Part shown: one piece after another, positions 44,906 to 46,076 of the stretch | Position numbering within the stretch: the first letter of the stretch is position 1 | Layout: each line of letters starts with the position of its first letter | From: an uncultured Anaerobiospirillum sp. | GTDB lineage: Bacteria; Pseudomonadota; Gammaproteobacteria; Enterobacterales; Succinivibrionaceae | DNA length: 46,076 bases | Assembly (NCBI GenBank): GCA_944389615.1 | Contig: CALXNA010000027.1 | Coordinates: 1-46,076 of the forward strand | Reading direction: 5' to 3' | Notes under the pieces: model-generated | Seen by the model: only the letters and a program-made list of their open reading frames with translations | Database searches by the model: none | What the model was told of the DNA's origin: nothing | Position numbers and translations under genes: made by a program

Positions 44906-45491
44906 AGCAACAGATGTCCTTGCAAAAAGAAAGCAGCCTAAAAGCTGCAACGTCTCTCACTTTAGCACAACGCCCGCCCCAAAATTACAATCCAACTCAC
45001 ATTTGCCCCGATCGCGCTCCACACCATGCGCGCTCTGCGCGCGGAGCGCAGGCGGGGCGGCGGCGCGAAGGCCAATGCAACTGCTCACTTAAAGTTGCGA
45101 GCAGGCCGCAAAATCGCTCAGGGGCTGAGGCCATCCAGCACTCCATCGGGGCGCAGCCCCAGTTGCGGCGGAGAGTCAGCGCGGGACGATTGGGGAAAGA
45201 TACACATACATGCTGTGTAGAGCGCGCGGGCTGCGTTGGCATGGTTGCGACGTAGAGAGATAGGGTCAAGAGGCAATTGTGCGCTTCTAAGTGCCATGTG
45301 CGCGGGCACGTAACGATGGTGCGGTAGCGGGTGGTGACATGGCTTACCTCAGGGAGCGATATGGTGGATACGATATGGCGCCAGCCTCCTAGTGGGGAAG
45401 CTGACGCCTGTGGGTTAGATGGCGCCCGTGTCTGGCGCCGCCGCAGGCCCGAGCCTACGTGGCTCTGGGCGTACCTATACGTTACGCGCGC
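44906..45491. other. Intergenic region, no gene seen
   Basis: These 586 bases hold the start region of the alcohol dehydrogenase gene (minus strand) and GC-rich sequence with several short inverted repeats. Open frames in it lack ribosome binding sites and family likeness. No RNA gene was recognised. The lack of genes here, next to a pseudogene, suggests decaying sequence. Confidence 0.4.
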
Positions 45492-45718
45492 TTAGAAGGT
45501 GAAGCGAGCGTTAGCACCGACTGCGAGGTCGTCTACGTTGCTCGAGCCGGGGTAGCCGACGGTCAGGCTGAAGGCGATACCAGCATTACTCTGCGCTGCG
45601 ATCCCCAAGGTGGCGCCGTAGGTGAAGTTGTCTAAGACCTCCGAGGTGATGGCCGAGTCGATATTCTCGACGCCTACCCACTTGAAGGTGCCTTAGTTCT
45701 CGTCGGTGCCGAGGTTTG
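45492..45718 (-). pseudogene. C-terminal remnant of an autotransporter/outer-membrane beta-barrel
   Basis: On the minus strand the last ~67 codons read as a barrel end: TFKWVGVENI, LDNFTYGATLGIAA, AGIAFSLTVGYP, DLAVGANARFTF-stop. The final Phe and the alternating strands are typical of autotransporter barrel ends. An in-frame TAA at about 45692-45694 and the loss of likeness beyond 45718 show the gene is dead and cut off. The missing upstream part may have been removed when the next gene arrived. Confidence 0.7.
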
Positions 45719-45758
45719 GTCAGAACAAAATTGGCTTGTTTAAGCCGTTTGAAAAGGC

Positions 45759-45787
45759 TCACTTTTCCACTGCAACTGTGCTATGAT
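45759..45787 (+). promoter_or_regulatory. Extended -10 promoter of the AAA-ATPase-like gene
   Basis: TGC-TATGAT at 45779-45787 is a good extended -10; the -35 place (45759-45764, TCACTT) is poor, as expected for that type. It lies 41 bases before the GTG start. Confidence 0.5.
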
Positions 45788-45828
45788 ATAAATATCTGTT
45801 GTGGGCCAACGCAGGCAAGGAGAGCATC

Positions 45829-46076
45829 GTGGCAGATATTTCGCTCTTTACCCAGAAAGTTTTAGCTGCAACTCGTTTGCCTAATATCACCCTTGGTAAC
45901 TCCGATTTCCCTGAGGTTCGGCGCGACGGCACCCTGTTTGTTGATAAAACGGTCAAATTGCCGATGTTACTGGACTACAAGAAGGTCTTCTTCGCTCGGC
46001 CGCGCCGCTTCGGCAAAACTACGCTTGCATCAATGATCAAAGTGCTGTTTATGCATGGAACCGAGATGTTTAAGGG
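45829..46076 (+). CDS. AAA-ATPase-like protein (PF09820 / DUF1703 type), 5' part only
   Basis: The first 82 codons are present; the window ends inside the gene. The GTG start follows AAGGAG at 6 bases. The sequence has the typical opening of the predicted AAA-ATPases with a C-terminal PD-(D/E)xK nuclease-like domain: LFVDKTVKLPMLLDY, then the Walker A-like RPRRFGKTTLASM with FGKTT as the P-loop. The role of the family is not settled; genes of this kind are common and often multi-copy in gut anaerobes. The C-terminal part lies outside the window. Confidence 0.75.
   Translation, partial: MADISLFTQKVLAATRLPNITLGNSDFPEVRRDGTLFVDKTVKLPMLLDYKKVFFARPRRFGKTTLASMIKVLFMHGTEMFK

Overview
The window looks like a chromosomal segment of a gammaproteobacterium, probably from the Succinivibrionaceae/Aeromonadales. 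The evidence is a fused chorismate mutase-prephenate dehydrogenase (TyrA), a 470-residue GlnA with the adenylylation tyrosine, a MetG with a C-terminal tRNA-binding domain, MlaA, YdgA/DUF945, SstT and an Mks-type condensin. The lineage is inferred from gene content only. No rRNA, tRNA or CRISPR array was seen.

Region 1 (1-11.8 kb) is a defence-like island. A DUF5691 gene (minus strand) is followed by mcrC and four tandem McrB-related genes: one gene that is only a 'reader' domain, then three full McrB-like AAA+ GTPases, all sharing a reader domain and joined by spacers with repeated sequence. Next are two copies of a very divergent FtsZ/tubulin-like gene. The first is broken by an in-frame TAG; the second is intact but has lost the glycine-rich GTP loops. 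Between the copies lies a scar made of the 3' end of ydgA fused to a piece of mcrB, which shows that the unit arose by a tandem duplication joined at a 9-base microhomology.

Region 2 (11.8-24.9 kb) is a housekeeping block: ydgA-like, tyrA, mlaA and mksB-mksE-mksF on the minus strand, then sstT on the plus strand. MlaA has a signal peptide but no lipobox cysteine. No mksG/jetD gene is present next to mksBEF.

Region 3 (24.9-32.45 kb) is a second accessory island. A small unknown gene precedes a very large Eco57I/PglX-like adenine methyltransferase whose reading frame is broken at a run of nine Gs. One extra G restores a 1467-residue protein, so this is a likely phase-variable gene shown in its OFF state. 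It is followed by a membrane-anchored DarT-like ADP-ribosyltransferase with a DUF6939 (NADAR-like) partner. Imperfect direct repeats flank this pair.

Region 4 (32.45-46.1 kb) is mostly housekeeping: hemH, a LysE-type exporter, a DMT transporter, glnA, metG, a MATE exporter with an unknown membrane protein, a second MATE exporter, and a convergent iron-containing alcohol dehydrogenase. At the right edge are the last ~75 codons of a dead outer-membrane/autotransporter gene and the start of an AAA-ATPase-like gene cut by the window end.
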